A stretch of DNA of 64,000 nt from Rhodococcus oryzae (GCF_005049235.1 NZ_SUMD01000006.1:186001-250000); one strand, 5' to 3'. Counted from the stretch's first letter, positions 51,003-60,570 are shown. The notes: generated by a model from the letters alone, not told the origin. Translations and numbers: made by a program.

Positions 51003-52361
51003 GTGAGACCCGAAACCAGAACCCGCACAGAGCGACTCGACGAGCTACCGTTCACCCGTCGGCACGGCAGGTTGCTGGTCGGTTCCGGGATCGGCTGGGC
51101 GCTCGACGCGATGGACGTCGGCCTCATCTCGTTCGTGATGGCCGCGTTGGCTGTGCACTGGGACCTGAGCAAGACACAGCTGTCCTGGGTCGGTTCGATC
51201 GGCTTCGTCGGGATGGCCATCGGGGCCAGCGTCGGTGGGCTGCTCGCGGACCGGATCGGCCGCAGGCAGGTGTTCGCGGCGACCCTGCTCGTCTACGGTC
51301 TCGCCACCGGTGCCACTGCGCTCGCGGGGTCGCTGGCGGTGCTCATCGCGCTCCGGTTCGTGGTCGGGCTCGGGCTGGGCGCCGAGCTGCCGGTCGCATC
51401 GACCCTGGTCAGCGAGTACGCGCCGCGAAATCAGCGGGGCCGCATGGTGGTTGCGCTCGAGGCGTTCTGGGCGGTGGGCTGGATCCTGGCCGCCTTGATC
51501 GGTTACTTCGTGATCCCGCTCTCCGACGACGGCTGGCGCTGGGCGCTCGCGGTCGGCATCGTGCCGACCGCCTACGCGGTGGTGGTTCGGATGGGCCTGC
51601 CCGAATCGGTGCGCTTCCTCGAGGGCCGCGGCAGGTATGCCGAGGCCGAGGCGGCCGTGCGGTCCTTCGAGGAGTCGGCGCCGATCCGCCGGACGCAGGG
51701 GACCGCGACCGACACCGCGACCGAGCCCGAGCCCGAGTCGGGGCGACCGGATCCGCCTGCCGACGACACGGTCGTCGAGTCGATCTGGTCGCCGCGGCTG
51801 CGCAGGCGGACGGGCGCGCTGTGGGCGATCTGGTTCTGCATCAACCTCTCCTACTACGGCGCCTTCATCTGGCTGCCGAGCCTGTTGCTCGCGCAGGGCT
51901 TCGACCTGGTGAAGTCCTTCCAGTACACGCTGGTCATCACCCTCGCCCAGCTGCCCGGGTACGCCGTGGCGGCCTGGCTGATCGAGGCGTGGGGCCGCCG
52001 CGGCACCCTGGCGACCTTCCTCCTCGGATCCGCGGTCGCCGCCGGCCTGTTCGGGTTGGCGGACTCACCGACGCAGATCGTCGCGGCGGGTATGGCGTTG
52101 TCGTTCTTCAATCTCGGCGCGTGGGGCGCGCTGTACGCGATCGGTCCGGAGCTCTACCCCACGACGGTGCGGGGAGCGGGCACCGGCGCGGCTGCTGCCT
52201 TCGGACGGATCGCGTCCATCATCGCGCCGCTGATCGTGCCGTGGCTGCTGACCGGCGGCAACGGACTGGTGTTCGGGGTGTTCGCGGTGTCCTTCGGGTT
52301 CGCCGCGGCCGCGACCCTCGCGCTGCCCGAACTCAAGGGTCAGGCGCTGGCCGAGCGCTGA
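51003..52361 (+). CDS. MFS transporter, sugar-porter/aromatic-acid-porter type
   Basis: A 452-residue twelve-helix transporter: GIGWALDAMDVGLISFVMAA (helix 1 with the conserved Asp), GGLLADRIGRRQVFAATLLV (signature loop 2-3), LPVASTLVSEYAPRNQRGRM (loop 4-5) and LPESVRFLEGRGRYAEAEA before the central loop. That loop has a 40-residue acidic stretch (TATDTATEPEPESGRPDPPA). The second half has PELYPTTVRGAGTGAAAAFG. These are features of the sugar and aromatic-acid porter families; substrate undetermined. GTG start. Confidence 0.9.
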   Translation: MRPETRTRTERLDELPFTRRHGRLLVGSGIGWALDAMDVGLISFVMAALAVHWDLSKTQLSWVGSIGFVGMAIGASVGGLLADRIGRRQVFAATLLVYGLATGATALAGSLAVLIALRFVVGLGLGAELPVASTLVSEYAPRNQRGRMVVALEAFWAVGWILAALIGYFVIPLSDDGWRWALAVGIVPTAYAVVVRMGLPESVRFLEGRGRYAEAEAAVRSFEESAPIRRTQGTATDTATEPEPESGRPDPPADDTVVESIWSPRLRRRTGALWAIWFCINLSYYGAFIWLPSLLLAQGFDLVKSFQYTLVITLAQLPGYAVAAWLIEAWGRRGTLATFLLGSAVAAGLFGLADSPTQIVAAGMALSFFNLGAWGALYAIGPELYPTTVRGAGTGAAAAFGRIASIIAPLIVPWLLTGGNGLVFGVFAVSFGFAAAATLALPELKGQALAER

Positions 52362-52377
52362 CGAACCCGGCCTCCTC

Positions 52378-52998
52378 TCAGGCCATCTCCGGTACGTGCA
52401 GGTGGGCGATGGCCAGTTCGAACTCGCACACCTCGAGGATCTCGCTGCCCATCTCGCGGACCGCTGCTGCTCGGATTTCCTGGGCCAGCTCGCGATTGTT
52501 GTCCATCGCCTCGTGGCTGTCGAAGGTCACCGAGGACACCGCACGTCCCGCCGAGTGGTCGACGAGCAGGCTGGCGCTGCAGAACCCCTCGAGGTCCTCC
52601 ATCGCGGGCATGGACACCATCTTGTAGACGTCGATGGCGTGGTCCATCCGGCCAGGCTCGAGCTTGAGCCACACTGCCCGCACACACGCGCCGTGGCCAG
52701 AATGGTGGTCGCGGTGCAGGATCGCGATGTCCCAGCGTTCGACCGTGGTGGTGCCGTTGAAGGCCTTGGCGGCCTCGTCGCGAAGCTGCAGGACGGGCCC
52801 CTCGCTCCTGCGCAGCGATTCCTCGTCCATCCAGGAGCTGGTGGCGATGCACCTCCCGCTGTCGTGGTCGACCAGCAGGGACAGTCCCGCGCAGCCCTCG
52901 AGTTCGGCGAGTGCAGGCATCACCGTGTCGCGAATATGTTTGATTCCCGCGTCGATGAACGACGGGTGGGCCTGGATAGTGGTTGAGCGTGCAAACAC
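52378..52998 (-). CDS. Tandem dimeric alpha/beta-barrel (ABM-like) protein
   Basis: A 206-residue protein made of two similar halves: HIRDTVMPALAELEGCAGLS with LLVDHDSGRCIATSSWMDEE, and DVYKMVSMPAMEDLEGFCSA with SLLVDHSAGRAVSSVTFDSH. Each is a ferredoxin-like ABM/EthD fold, giving a pseudo-dimer in one chain. Cofactor-free monooxygenation is known for some relatives; here catalytic residues are not evident. The GTG at 52998 has the perfect AAGGAGGT ribosome binding site. Minus strand, same direction as the fumarase gene. Confidence 0.82.
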   Translation of the reverse strand: MFARSTTIQAHPSFIDAGIKHIRDTVMPALAELEGCAGLSLLVDHDSGRCIATSSWMDEESLRRSEGPVLQLRDEAAKAFNGTTTVERWDIAILHRDHHSGHGACVRAVWLKLEPGRMDHAIDVYKMVSMPAMEDLEGFCSASLLVDHSAGRAVSSVTFDSHEAMDNNRELAQEIRAAAVREMGSEILEVCEFELAIAHLHVPEMA

Positions 52999-53112
52999 GA
53001 TCCACCTCCTTGTTCTCGAGGCAGCACCCGGCGGGCGCCACCGGTCAACCCCCCTCCATGCCTCACCCTCCTCCCACCGGGTGCGCATGGCAATGGTGGA
53101 TCGGAACGACAA

Positions 53113-53144
53113 AGGCCCGGCGGAGCGTGAGCTCCGCCGGGCCT
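53113..53144 (-). terminator. 14-bp hairpin terminator of the fumarase gene
   Basis: Arms aggcccggcggagc (53113-53126) and exact complement (53131-53144) with a 4-base loop, 20 bases past the fumarase stop; on the minus strand TTT follows. It shares its core with the hairpin at 48417. Confidence 0.85.
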
Positions 53145-53163
53145 CGGGTCGTGTCGTCTCAGC

Positions 53164-54861
53164 TCACAGGCCGGGACGCTTGCCCACCGTCAGGGTGACC
53201 TCACCGGTGTGCGCGAAGAAGTCGTTGCCCTTGTCGTCGACCACGATGAAGGCAGGGAAGTCCTCGACGTCGATCTTCCAGACCGCCTCCATGCCGAGCT
53301 CCTCGTACTCGATGACCTCGACCTTCTTGATGCAGTCGAGCGCCAGCCGCGCGGCGGGCCCGCCGATGGAACCGAGGTAGAAGCCGCCGTGCGTGTCGCA
53401 GGCGTCGGTGACCTGCTTGGACCGGTTGCCCTTGGCCAGCATCACCATCGAGCCGCCCGCCGCCTGGAACTGCTCGACGTACGAGTCCATCCGGCCGGCC
53501 GTGGTGGGGCCGAACGAGCCGGACGCGAGACCCTCGGGGGTCTTGGCCGGACCGGCGTAGTACACCGGGTGGTCCTTGAGGTACTGCGGCATCTCCTCGC
53601 CGGCGTCGAGGCGTTCCTTGATCTTCGCGTGCGCGATGTCGCGCGCGACGACCAGCGGGCCGGTCAGCGACAGCCGGGTCTTGACCGGGTGCTTGGACAG
53701 CTCCGCGAGGATCTCGGGCATCGGCTTGGTGAGGTCGATCTTGACCGCGGCGCCCTTGCCGGTACCCGAGATGCCGTCGGTCTCGGCGTCGAGCTGGGTG
53801 TCGGTGACCTCGGGCAGGAAACGGCCCGGGTTGAACTCGAGCTGCTCGAGGAAGATGCCCTCGGGGGTGATCTTCGCCTTCGCCTGGCGGTCCGCCGAGC
53901 AGGAGACGGCGATCGCGACGGGCAGCGACGCACCGTGGCGGGGGAGCCGGACGACGCGGACGTCGTGGCAGAAGTACTTGCCGCCGAACTGCGCGCCGAT
54001 ACCGATCTTCTGGGTGAGCTCGAAGACCTTCTTCTCGAGCTCGTGGTCACGGAAACCGCGGCCGGTGATCGCGCCCTCGGAGGGCAGCTCGTCGAGGTAG
54101 TGCGCGGACGCGTACTTGGCCGTCTTGAGTGCGAACTCGGCGGACGTGCCGCCGACGACGATCGCGAGGTGGTAGGGCGGGCAGGCCGCGGTACCGATCG
54201 AGCGGATCTTGGCCTCGAGGAACTGCATCATCGAGTCCGGGTTCAGGATCGCCTTCGTCTCCTGGAACAGGTAGGACTTGTTGGCGCTGCCGCCGCCCTT
54301 GGCCATGAACAGGAACTTGTACGAGTTCTCGTGGCCCTTGGCCGTGTCCGCGTACAGCTCGACCTGCGCGGGCAGGTTGCTGCCGGTGTTCTTCTCGTCC
54401 CACATGGTCACCGGGGCCATCTGCGAGTACCGCAGGTTCAGCTTGGTGAACGCGTCGTAGACACCGCGCGAGATGGCCTGCTCGTCGTCCCCGGGCGTGA
54501 GCACCTGCTGGCCGCGCTTGCCCATGACGATGGCGGTGCCGGTGTCCTGGCACATCGGCAGTACGCCCGCCGCGGCGATGTTCGCGTTCTTGAGCAGGTC
54601 GAGCGCCACGAACTTGTCGTTGTTCGAGGCCTCCGGGTCGTCGAGGATGCTCGCGAGCTGCGTCAGGTGATCGGTGCGCAGGTAGTGCGAGATGTCGTGC
54701 AGCGCGGTCTCGGTGAGCAGCCGCAGCGCCTCGGGCTCGACGTTCAGGAAGGTGCGCCCGTCCGGTCCCAGGGCGGTGGACACCCCCTCGGTGGTCAGCA
54801 GCCGGTACTCGGTGTTGTCGTCACCGATCGGCAGCAGGTCCTCATAGAGGAAGTCGGCCAT
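53164..54861 (-). CDS. fumA: Fumarate hydratase, class I (4Fe-4S)
   Basis: The TCA-cycle hydration of fumarate to malate by an oxygen-sensitive iron-sulphur enzyme. The 565-residue protein has the alpha domain with cluster cysteines in [38 protein letters not shown] and [16 protein letters not shown]. The C-terminal beta domain has [50 protein letters not shown] and [20 protein letters not shown]. Of two adjacent ATG codons the second (54861) is 5 bases from AGGAG. Monocistronic, with its own terminator. Confidence 0.95.
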   Translation of the reverse strand: MADFLYEDLLPIGDDNTEYRLLTTEGVSTALGPDGRTFLNVEPEALRLLTETALHDISHYLRTDHLTQLASILDDPEASNNDKFVALDLLKNANIAAAGVLPMCQDTGTAIVMGKRGQQVLTPGDDEQAISRGVYDAFTKLNLRYSQMAPVTMWDEKNTGSNLPAQVELYADTAKGHENSYKFLFMAKGGGSANKSYLFQETKAILNPDSMMQFLEAKIRSIGTAACPPYHLAIVVGGTSAEFALKTAKYASAHYLDELPSEGAITGRGFRDHELEKKVFELTQKIGIGAQFGGKYFCHDVRVVRLPRHGASLPVAIAVSCSADRQAKAKITPEGIFLEQLEFNPGRFLPEVTDTQLDAETDGISGTGKGAAVKIDLTKPMPEILAELSKHPVKTRLSLTGPLVVARDIAHAKIKERLDAGEEMPQYLKDHPVYYAGPAKTPEGLASGSFGPTTAGRMDSYVEQFQAAGGSMVMLAKGNRSKQVTDACDTHGGFYLGSIGGPAARLALDCIKKVEVIEYEELGMEAVWKIDVEDFPAFIVVDDKGNDFFAHTGEVTLTVGKRPGL

Positions 54862-54981
54862 CATCTCTCCTGTACACGGGGCGTGCGATGCACGTTCAGG
54901 CTAGCGGCGCTGCTCCCGCGCCCCGATCCGGGGGCGGGAACGAGCCCGTCGCCCGCGCGGGCGGTCCGTACACTTGACGAG

Positions 54982-55698
54982 ATGCACACCCACCCCAGGC
55001 TCCACGCCTACCTCGACGTCGCCGTCGTGGTGCTGGTCCTGGTGGGAACCAACCTGGTCGCGCATTTCACCAACGCCTGGGCGAGCATCGCCACCGTGCC
55101 GATCGCCGCGATCGCGCTGGTCGCCCTGATCCGCGGTCGGGGTCTGGGCTGGTCGGAGCTGGGCCTGTCGCGGCGGCATTGGCGTACGGGGTCGCTCTAC
55201 GCGCTCGCCGCGGTCGGGGTGGTCGTCGCGGTCGTCGCGATCGGAGCCCTGCTCCCGATCACCCGGCCGTTCTTCATGGCCGATCGCTACGCCACCATCT
55301 CGGGCGCCCTGATCGCGTCGATGATCGTCATCCCGTTGCAGACCGTGATCCCGGAGGAGCTCGCGTTCCGGGGGGTGCTGCACGGCACCCTGGATCGCGC
55401 CTGGGGTGCGCGCGGGGTGTTCGCCGCTGGGTCCCTGCTGTTCGGCCTGTGGCACATCGCGTCGTCGCTCGGACTGACGAGCGGGAACCGCGGGCTCACC
55501 GGGATCCTCGGCGGTGGGGTGTGGGGGCAGGTGCTCGGTATCGCGGGCGCGGTGCTCGCAACCGCCGCGGCGGGATTCGTCTTCACCTGGCTGCGTAGCC
55601 GCAGCGGCAGCCTCATCGCACCGATCGCGCTGCACTGGTCGCTGAACGGGGCAGGCGCGCTCGCCGCCGCCGTGGTGTGGCAGATGTCCGTGGCCTGA
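54982..55698 (+). CDS. CPBP-family intramembrane protease
   Basis: A 238-residue protein with seven or so membrane segments. The CPBP (Abi/CAAX protease) motifs are present: EELAFRGVLHGTLDRAW with the EExxxR pair, SSLLFGLWHIAS-type FGLWH motif (LLFGLWHIASSL) and IALHWSLNGAGAL with the third His/Asn site. Members cleave membrane peptides; in bacteria some process signalling peptides or give self-immunity. The ATG is at 54982. The very long reading frame upstream is antisense to the fumarase gene and not real. Confidence 0.9.
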   Translation: MHTHPRLHAYLDVAVVVLVLVGTNLVAHFTNAWASIATVPIAAIALVALIRGRGLGWSELGLSRRHWRTGSLYALAAVGVVVAVVAIGALLPITRPFFMADRYATISGALIASMIVIPLQTVIPEELAFRGVLHGTLDRAWGARGVFAAGSLLFGLWHIASSLGLTSGNRGLTGILGGGVWGQVLGIAGAVLATAAAGFVFTWLRSRSGSLIAPIALHWSLNGAGALAAAVVWQMSVA

Positions 55699-55763
55699 CC
55701 TCGGGCCGACACCCAGGTCAAACAGCCGTCGGCGCGCGTCGACGCTGACTACGCTTGCAGAGT

Positions 55764-57836
55764 ATGACGGCCGGCGATCGCCGGCTTCTCGCGGCGACAG
55801 GGCTGCGCTCGGCCGGGACCGCCGCGGGTCGCTGGGTGAAGCACGCGAGCTACCTGAAGAAATGGCTGGTGCTCGGCACCGCCATCGGCATCATCGCGGG
55901 GCTCGGTGCCGTGGTCTTCTCTCTCGCGCTCTCCGAGGCCACCCACCTGCTGCTCGGCGTGCTCGGCGGCTACACGCCGCCGGAGGCTGCGGGGGACGGC
56001 GGCGGCGCAGGCAGCGGCGACTCGACCCGCCCGTGGGCCATCCCGATCGTCGTCTGCCTGGGCGGGCTGGCCTCCGGGATCATCGTGTTCACCTTCGCCC
56101 CCGAGGCGCAGGGACACGGGACCGACGCGGCCATCGAGGCGATCCACCGGAACCCGCGGATGATCCGCATGCGAGCGGTGCTGGTGAAGCTCGTCGCCTC
56201 GGCGATCATGATCGGCTCGGGCGGCTCCGGTGGCCGCGAGGGCCCGACCGCCCAGATCTCCGCCGGGTTCGGCTCCCTGCTCGCGCGCACCCTCGACCTG
56301 TCGCCGAAGGACGGCCGGGTCGCCGTCGCGGTCGGCATCGGATCCGGCATCGGCGCGATCTTCGGGGCTCCGCTCGGCGGCGCCCTGCTCGCCGGGTCGA
56401 TCGCCTACCGGGACGACTTCGAGTTCGACGCGGTGATCCCGGGGCTGATCACCTCGATCGTCGGTTACACCGTCTACGGGTCCCTGCTGGGCTTCGCGCC
56501 GCTGTTCGGCTACGCCGCGTCCGGCTACCGATTCGACGACCCCCTGCAGCTGGTGTGGTTCGCGGCCATCGGCGTGCTCGGGGGGCTCGTCGGGCTGCTC
56601 TACAGCAGGACGTTCTACGGCACCGTCGCGATATCGGGCCGGGTGCGCTGCAGCCGGATCCTCAAGCCCGCAATCGGCGGACTCCTGGTCGGCCTGATGG
56701 CCCTGGCGTTGCCCGAGGTGCTCGGGAGCGGATACGGCTGGGTGCAGCAGTCGCTGGACCGGACGGGTCTGCTGGCGATCCCGCTCTGGGTGGTGCTGGT
56801 GCTGCCGTTCGCGAAGATCCTGGCCACCTCGCTCTCGATCGGGACCGGAGGATCGGGGGGCATCTTCGGGCCCGGCATGGTGATCGGCGCCTTCACCGGC
56901 GCGGCGGTGTGGCGGCTCCTCGAACCGATCGCGCCCGCGGTCCCGGACTCGCCCGCGCCGTTCGTCATCGTCGGGATGATGGCCTGCTTCGGCAGCATCG
57001 CCCGCGCACCGATCGCGGTGATGCTGATGGTCGCCGAGATGACCGGCAGTCTCACCATCCTCACGCCCGCGATGGTCGCGGTCGGGCTGGCCTACCTCAT
57101 CGTGCGTCACTCCGGCGAGACGATCTACCGGGCCCAGTTGGGCACCCGCGAGGACGCCCGTGCGGCACGGCTGATGGCGGGGATGCCGCTGCTGGGCCGG
57201 GTCGGCGTCGGCGAGGCGATGTCGCCCCCGCGGCTGGTCCTCGACGGCGGCACCGACGTCGCCGACGCGCTGGCGCGATTGCGGGAGGCGGGAGTGCCGG
57301 GAGCACCCGTCGTCGACGGCGAGGGGCGTTTCATCGGCGCGGTCTCGCCGTCGGAACTCGCGGCCGCGGCACCGGATGCGACCCTCGCGCGGCGCGCCGA
57401 TGCGGGGGCGCCGACGGTCGATGTCACCGCGACCCTCGACGAGGCGTTGGAGGCGCTGCCGGACGAGGCCCGATGGCTGACCGTGCTCGACGGGCACAGG
57501 CGGGTGTGCGGCATCGTCGGGGTGCCGGACGTCGTCCACGGCTATCGGATCGAGGTCCTGGCCGAGCAGCGGCGAGTGGAGCGGGTCGGGACGCACGTCG
57601 AGGTGCTGGACGTGCGCGCCGCCGAAGACTCGCCCGTGTTGGGAAAACGGCTGGCGGACAGGGCCCTTCCCGCGGGGTCGCTGGTGGTCTCGGTGCGGCG
57701 CGGCGATGCGGTGCTCCCCGGCACCGCCGCGACCAGGCTGCGCGCAGGCGATCTCGTCACCGTCCTGGTTCCGCCCGAACAGAGCGAGTCGGTCCGCCTG
57801 CTGGTCGAGGGTGAATCCGCGGGAGGAGACCGATGA
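55764..57836 (+). CDS. ClC-type chloride channel/transporter with CBS pair and TrkA-C domain
   Basis: A 690-residue membrane protein. The ClC core (about residues 30-430) shows SGGSGGREGPTAQISAGFGS (GREGP with the gating Glu), GSGIGAIFGAPLGGALLAGS, STGTGGSGGIFGP-type GIGTGGSGGIFGPGMVIGAF, and SIARAPIAVMLMVAEMTGS. A CBS pair follows (GVGEAMSPPRLVLDGGTDVA onwards), then an RCK-C/TrkA-C domain (LADRALPAGSLVVSVRRGDA). The ligand-binding tail suggests gating by nucleotides or other small molecules. The ATG at 55764 is used; a TTG lies 9 bases earlier. Its stop overlaps the start of the next gene (ATGA). Confidence 0.93.
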   Translation: MTAGDRRLLAATGLRSAGTAAGRWVKHASYLKKWLVLGTAIGIIAGLGAVVFSLALSEATHLLLGVLGGYTPPEAAGDGGGAGSGDSTRPWAIPIVVCLGGLASGIIVFTFAPEAQGHGTDAAIEAIHRNPRMIRMRAVLVKLVASAIMIGSGGSGGREGPTAQISAGFGSLLARTLDLSPKDGRVAVAVGIGSGIGAIFGAPLGGALLAGSIAYRDDFEFDAVIPGLITSIVGYTVYGSLLGFAPLFGYAASGYRFDDPLQLVWFAAIGVLGGLVGLLYSRTFYGTVAISGRVRCSRILKPAIGGLLVGLMALALPEVLGSGYGWVQQSLDRTGLLAIPLWVVLVLPFAKILATSLSIGTGGSGGIFGPGMVIGAFTGAAVWRLLEPIAPAVPDSPAPFVIVGMMACFGSIARAPIAVMLMVAEMTGSLTILTPAMVAVGLAYLIVRHSGETIYRAQLGTREDARAARLMAGMPLLGRVGVGEAMSPPRLVLDGGTDVADALARLREAGVPGAPVVDGEGRFIGAVSPSELAAAAPDATLARRADAGAPTVDVTATLDEALEALPDEARWLTVLDGHRRVCGIVGVPDVVHGYRIEVLAEQRRVERVGTHVEVLDVRAAEDSPVLGKRLADRALPAGSLVVSVRRGDAVLPGTAATRLRAGDLVTVLVPPEQSESVRLLVEGESAGGDR

Positions 57837-58780
57837 GCGCCGCGACCGCAGTCACGGTGTTCCACCGGGCGCCCGACGCCGCCCGTTTCGCCGGGTGGGC
57901 CGATGGCATGGGGGCCGCAGCACGGGACGCGGACGGCTTCGTCGACGCCAGGGTCGCCGCGTACGAGGCGCCCGAACTGGACTGGGCGGTGTCGGTGACG
58001 TTCGATTCCGAGGAACACCTGCACCGCTGGCTGGACTCGGCCGGGCGGGCGGGGCTGATCGCGGCGGGGGAGAGCCTGGGATTCCGGCGCGCGAGCTCGG
58101 ACCTGATCCTGCTCGAGGGTTGTCTGCCACCCGGAACCGCGGTCTTCGAGCACCCGGTGGCGCCGGGGCGTGAACGGGCCTTCGAGGCGACTCAGGTGCG
58201 GCTGTCCGCGCTGATCGCCACCTTCTCGGGGTTCGAGGGCACCACGGTGCTGCGGCCGGGGGGTTCGGGCACCTGGATGTCGGTGCTCCGGTTCCGCACC
58301 GACCGCCAGCTGGCGGCCTGGATGCGCTCGAAGGAGCGCGCCGAGGCGCTACCGGAGCTCCGCTCGCAGCTGTCGGAGGACTTCTCGGTGGTCGCCCGCA
58401 GCACACCGTTCGGGTCGATCCTGCGGGTGCAGGACGGCACGACGCGGATCACGCCGCAGTGGCGCACGGCGATGCTGATCCTGCTCGTGCTCTACCCGAC
58501 GGTGATGACGCTCTCGCGCTTCCTCGGCCCGGTGCTCAACGCGTGGGGCCTGCCGCCCTGGCTGTCGATGTGGCTCAGCCAGATCGTCAGTGTCGGGTTG
58601 ATGACCTGGCTGCTCATGCCCACGGTCACCCGGTGGTTCCGGCGCTGGCTCGATCCCGTGGACGGCGCGGGGCCGCGTGTGGGGCTGATCGGCGCGGTCG
58701 CGGTCGCGGTGGTGTACACGGCGACGCTGACCACCTTCGCGACGGTGCACTGGTTGCAGTTCTGGGACTACATGGACTGA
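57833..58780 (+). CDS. Antibiotic-biosynthesis-monooxygenase-like protein with C-terminal membrane domain
   Basis: A 315-residue protein. Two ABM-like ferredoxin folds occupy residues 1-200 (AVTVFHRAPDAARFAGWADG; PPGTAVFEHPVAPGRERAFE; SVLRFRTDRQLAAWMRSKER). Three membrane segments follow: TAMLILLVLYPTVMTLSRFL, IVSVGLMTWLLMPTV and VGLIGAVAVAVVYTATLTTF. The same layout occurs in membrane proteins with unassigned roles in other bacteria. Its ATG overlaps the ClC stop, so the two are coupled; it may serve as a partner or sensor of the channel (inference). Confidence 0.85.
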   Translation: MSAATAVTVFHRAPDAARFAGWADGMGAAARDADGFVDARVAAYEAPELDWAVSVTFDSEEHLHRWLDSAGRAGLIAAGESLGFRRASSDLILLEGCLPPGTAVFEHPVAPGRERAFEATQVRLSALIATFSGFEGTTVLRPGGSGTWMSVLRFRTDRQLAAWMRSKERAEALPELRSQLSEDFSVVARSTPFGSILRVQDGTTRITPQWRTAMLILLVLYPTVMTLSRFLGPVLNAWGLPPWLSMWLSQIVSVGLMTWLLMPTVTRWFRRWLDPVDGAGPRVGLIGAVAVAVVYTATLTTFATVHWLQFWDYMD

Positions 58781-58788
58781 GCCTCCGA

Positions 58789-58845
58789 CGAACGGGCGGT
58801 TTCCCTGTCATCCGTCGAGTGACGGAGCGGGAAACCGCCCGTTCG
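58789..58845. terminator. Bidirectional hairpin terminator, dispersed palindrome family
   Basis: Perfect 17-bp arms cgaacgggcggtttccc (58789-58805) and complement (58829-58845), with an inner ccgtc-gagt-gacgg stem in the loop. It lies between the convergent ABM-membrane and old-yellow-enzyme genes, ending both. The sequence is homologous to the palindromes at 28454 and 31235. Confidence 0.85.
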
Positions 58846-58857
58846 TGGCTTCTCAGC

Positions 58858-59994
58858 TCAGCGCAGCACCTCGCGGTGCTCGTTGGCGTACGGCACGTGC
58901 TCGTCGACGCGCCCGTCCTGCAGCTTGTTCACCCACTCCGGGTCGGCGAGCAGCGCCCGTCCGACGGCGACGAGGTCGAACTCCTGATTCTCGTACTGCT
59001 CGAGCACGCGGTCGATGCCGACGGTGTTCGAGGCGGCGTCGGCGGAGAACGCCGTGGTGAACACCTTGTCGAGTCCGACCGAGCCGACCGTGATCGTCGG
59101 CAGCCCGGACAGCTTCTTCGTCCACCCGGCCAGGCCGAGCTTCCCGTCGGAGCCGTCGAGCTCGGCGAACGCGGGTTCCCAGTGCCTGCGGGTGGACGCG
59201 TGCAGCACGTCGACACCGGCGGCGACCAGCGGGTCGAGGACCTGCTCGAGCTCCGCGGGTGACTGCGCGATCCGCGCGTCGTAGTGGTTCGACTTCCACT
59301 GGGAGAAGCGGTAGACGATCGGGAAGTCCTCGCCGACCGCCGCGCGGATGGCCGCCACCACCTCGGCGGGGAACCGGGTCCGCGACTGCAGCGAGCCCCC
59401 GTAACCGTCCGAGCGCCGGTTGGTGCCCGCCCAGAGGAACTCGTCGAGCAGGTAGCCGTGCGCACCGTGCAGCTCGATGCCGTCGAACCCGACGTCCTTC
59501 GCGTTGACCGCGGCCGCGACCCAGGCCTCGCGGAGGTCGTCGAGGTCGCCGGCAGTCAGCGCCCGACCGCTCGGGGAGCCGTCGAGCGCGAGGCCGGACG
59601 GGCTGACGGTGGTCGCCTCCGGGTTGAGGCGGGGGGACTCACCTCGCTCGACCCCGAGGTGCCAGAGCTGCGGGATGATCGCGCCGCCCTCTGCGTGCAC
59701 GGCGTCGACGACGCCGCGCCAGCCCGCCAAGCTCTCGGTGCCATAGAGGTGCGGCACCCGGGTGTGCGGGCCCGCGGCCGGGTCAGGGATGTAGGTCCCC
59801 TCGGTGATGATGAGGCCGACCCCACCCGCGGCGCGGCGACGGTAGTACTCCGCCACGTCCGCGCCCGGGATCCCGTCCGGCGAGAATCCCCGCGTCATCG
59901 GAGCCATCGCGAAACGGTTCTTCAGGGTCAGGGACTTGACCGCGAACGGTTCGAAGAGTCCGTCGACGGGCAGGGGGACGTGTGATTCGGTCAT
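58858..59994 (-). CDS. Old yellow enzyme-type NADH:flavin oxidoreductase
   Basis: A 378-residue FMN enzyme of the OYE family, which reduces activated C=C bonds or nitro groups: LFEPFAVKSLTLKNRFAMAP, TRGFSP, GVGLIITEGTYI, IIPQLWHLGVERG, FDGIELHGAHGYLLDEFLWA (HxxH/G substrate His pair region HGAH), RRSDGYGGSLQSRTRFPAEV and LVAVGRALLADPEWVNKL. Physiological substrate unknown. Convergent with the ABM-membrane gene across a bidirectional terminator. Confidence 0.95.
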   Translation of the reverse strand: MTESHVPLPVDGLFEPFAVKSLTLKNRFAMAPMTRGFSPDGIPGADVAEYYRRRAAGGVGLIITEGTYIPDPAAGPHTRVPHLYGTESLAGWRGVVDAVHAEGGAIIPQLWHLGVERGESPRLNPEATTVSPSGLALDGSPSGRALTAGDLDDLREAWVAAAVNAKDVGFDGIELHGAHGYLLDEFLWAGTNRRSDGYGGSLQSRTRFPAEVVAAIRAAVGEDFPIVYRFSQWKSNHYDARIAQSPAELEQVLDPLVAAGVDVLHASTRRHWEPAFAELDGSDGKLGLAGWTKKLSGLPTITVGSVGLDKVFTTAFSADAASNTVGIDRVLEQYENQEFDLVAVGRALLADPEWVNKLQDGRVDEHVPYANEHREVLR

Positions 59995-60049
59995 GACCCT
60001 GGGTAACTACGTGCAGGCGCAACTTATTCCAGGGGTGGTCGACGCCCGG

Positions 60050-60421
60050 CTAGTCGAGGTCGCGCTCGCGGCTCTCGCGTTCGATCCGCTGCTGCTTGCC
60101 GATCCGGCGCTGTTCCTCGGCCCGCTCTCGGCACTGCCGCAGGAAGGCCTCGTCGTCGTCGGGATTCTGCGGGAGCTGCCTGCCGGGGCGGTCGTACTCG
60201 CCGTAGGCGGAGGGGTGCGGTCGCCCGCGTTGCGGTCGCGCGCCCTGCGGGCGGCCGAGGATCAGCCACAGCAGGGAGCCGACCGTCGGGATCAACAGCA
60301 CGATCAGGATCCAGCCGATCCGGGGAAGGTGGCGTACTTCGTGGTCTTCGCAGGTGAGCACGTCGACGATGCAGAAGATCCACAGCGCCATCATCACGAG
60401 TCCGAAAGCCGCGTACGGCAT
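60050..60421 (-). CDS. PLDc_N-domain membrane protein
   Basis: A 123-residue protein with two membrane helices (YAAFGLVMMALWIFCIVDVL and GWILIVLLIPTVGSLLWLIL) that match the phospholipase D N-terminal (PLDc_N) domain, ending in GRP. A charged, Arg/Glu-rich cytoplasmic tail follows (DDDEAFLRQCRERAEEQRRI). No nuclease domain is attached. Such short PLDc_N proteins are common in actinobacteria; role unknown. Confidence 0.88.
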   Translation of the reverse strand: MPYAAFGLVMMALWIFCIVDVLTCEDHEVRHLPRIGWILIVLLIPTVGSLLWLILGRPQGARPQRGRPHPSAYGEYDRPGRQLPQNPDDDEAFLRQCRERAEEQRRIGKQQRIERESRERDLD

Positions 60422-60570
60422 GAAAAATATCCTCCCCAGTCCAGCACGGCGCCCTGTTGCGCCGCGTCACCCGGCCGCGCGCGCATGGCTACGGTGCCGG
60501 GATGACCCCCGCGGGGAGAATATGTGTTGAGGGCGCCAATTCGTGAGCTTTGCTCAGATTGTGATCCCGG

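Noticed and set aside
53209-54981. Long plus-strand extension upstream of the CPBP protease gene
   Set aside because: Antisense to the class I fumarase gene; only the part from 54982 carries family motifs.
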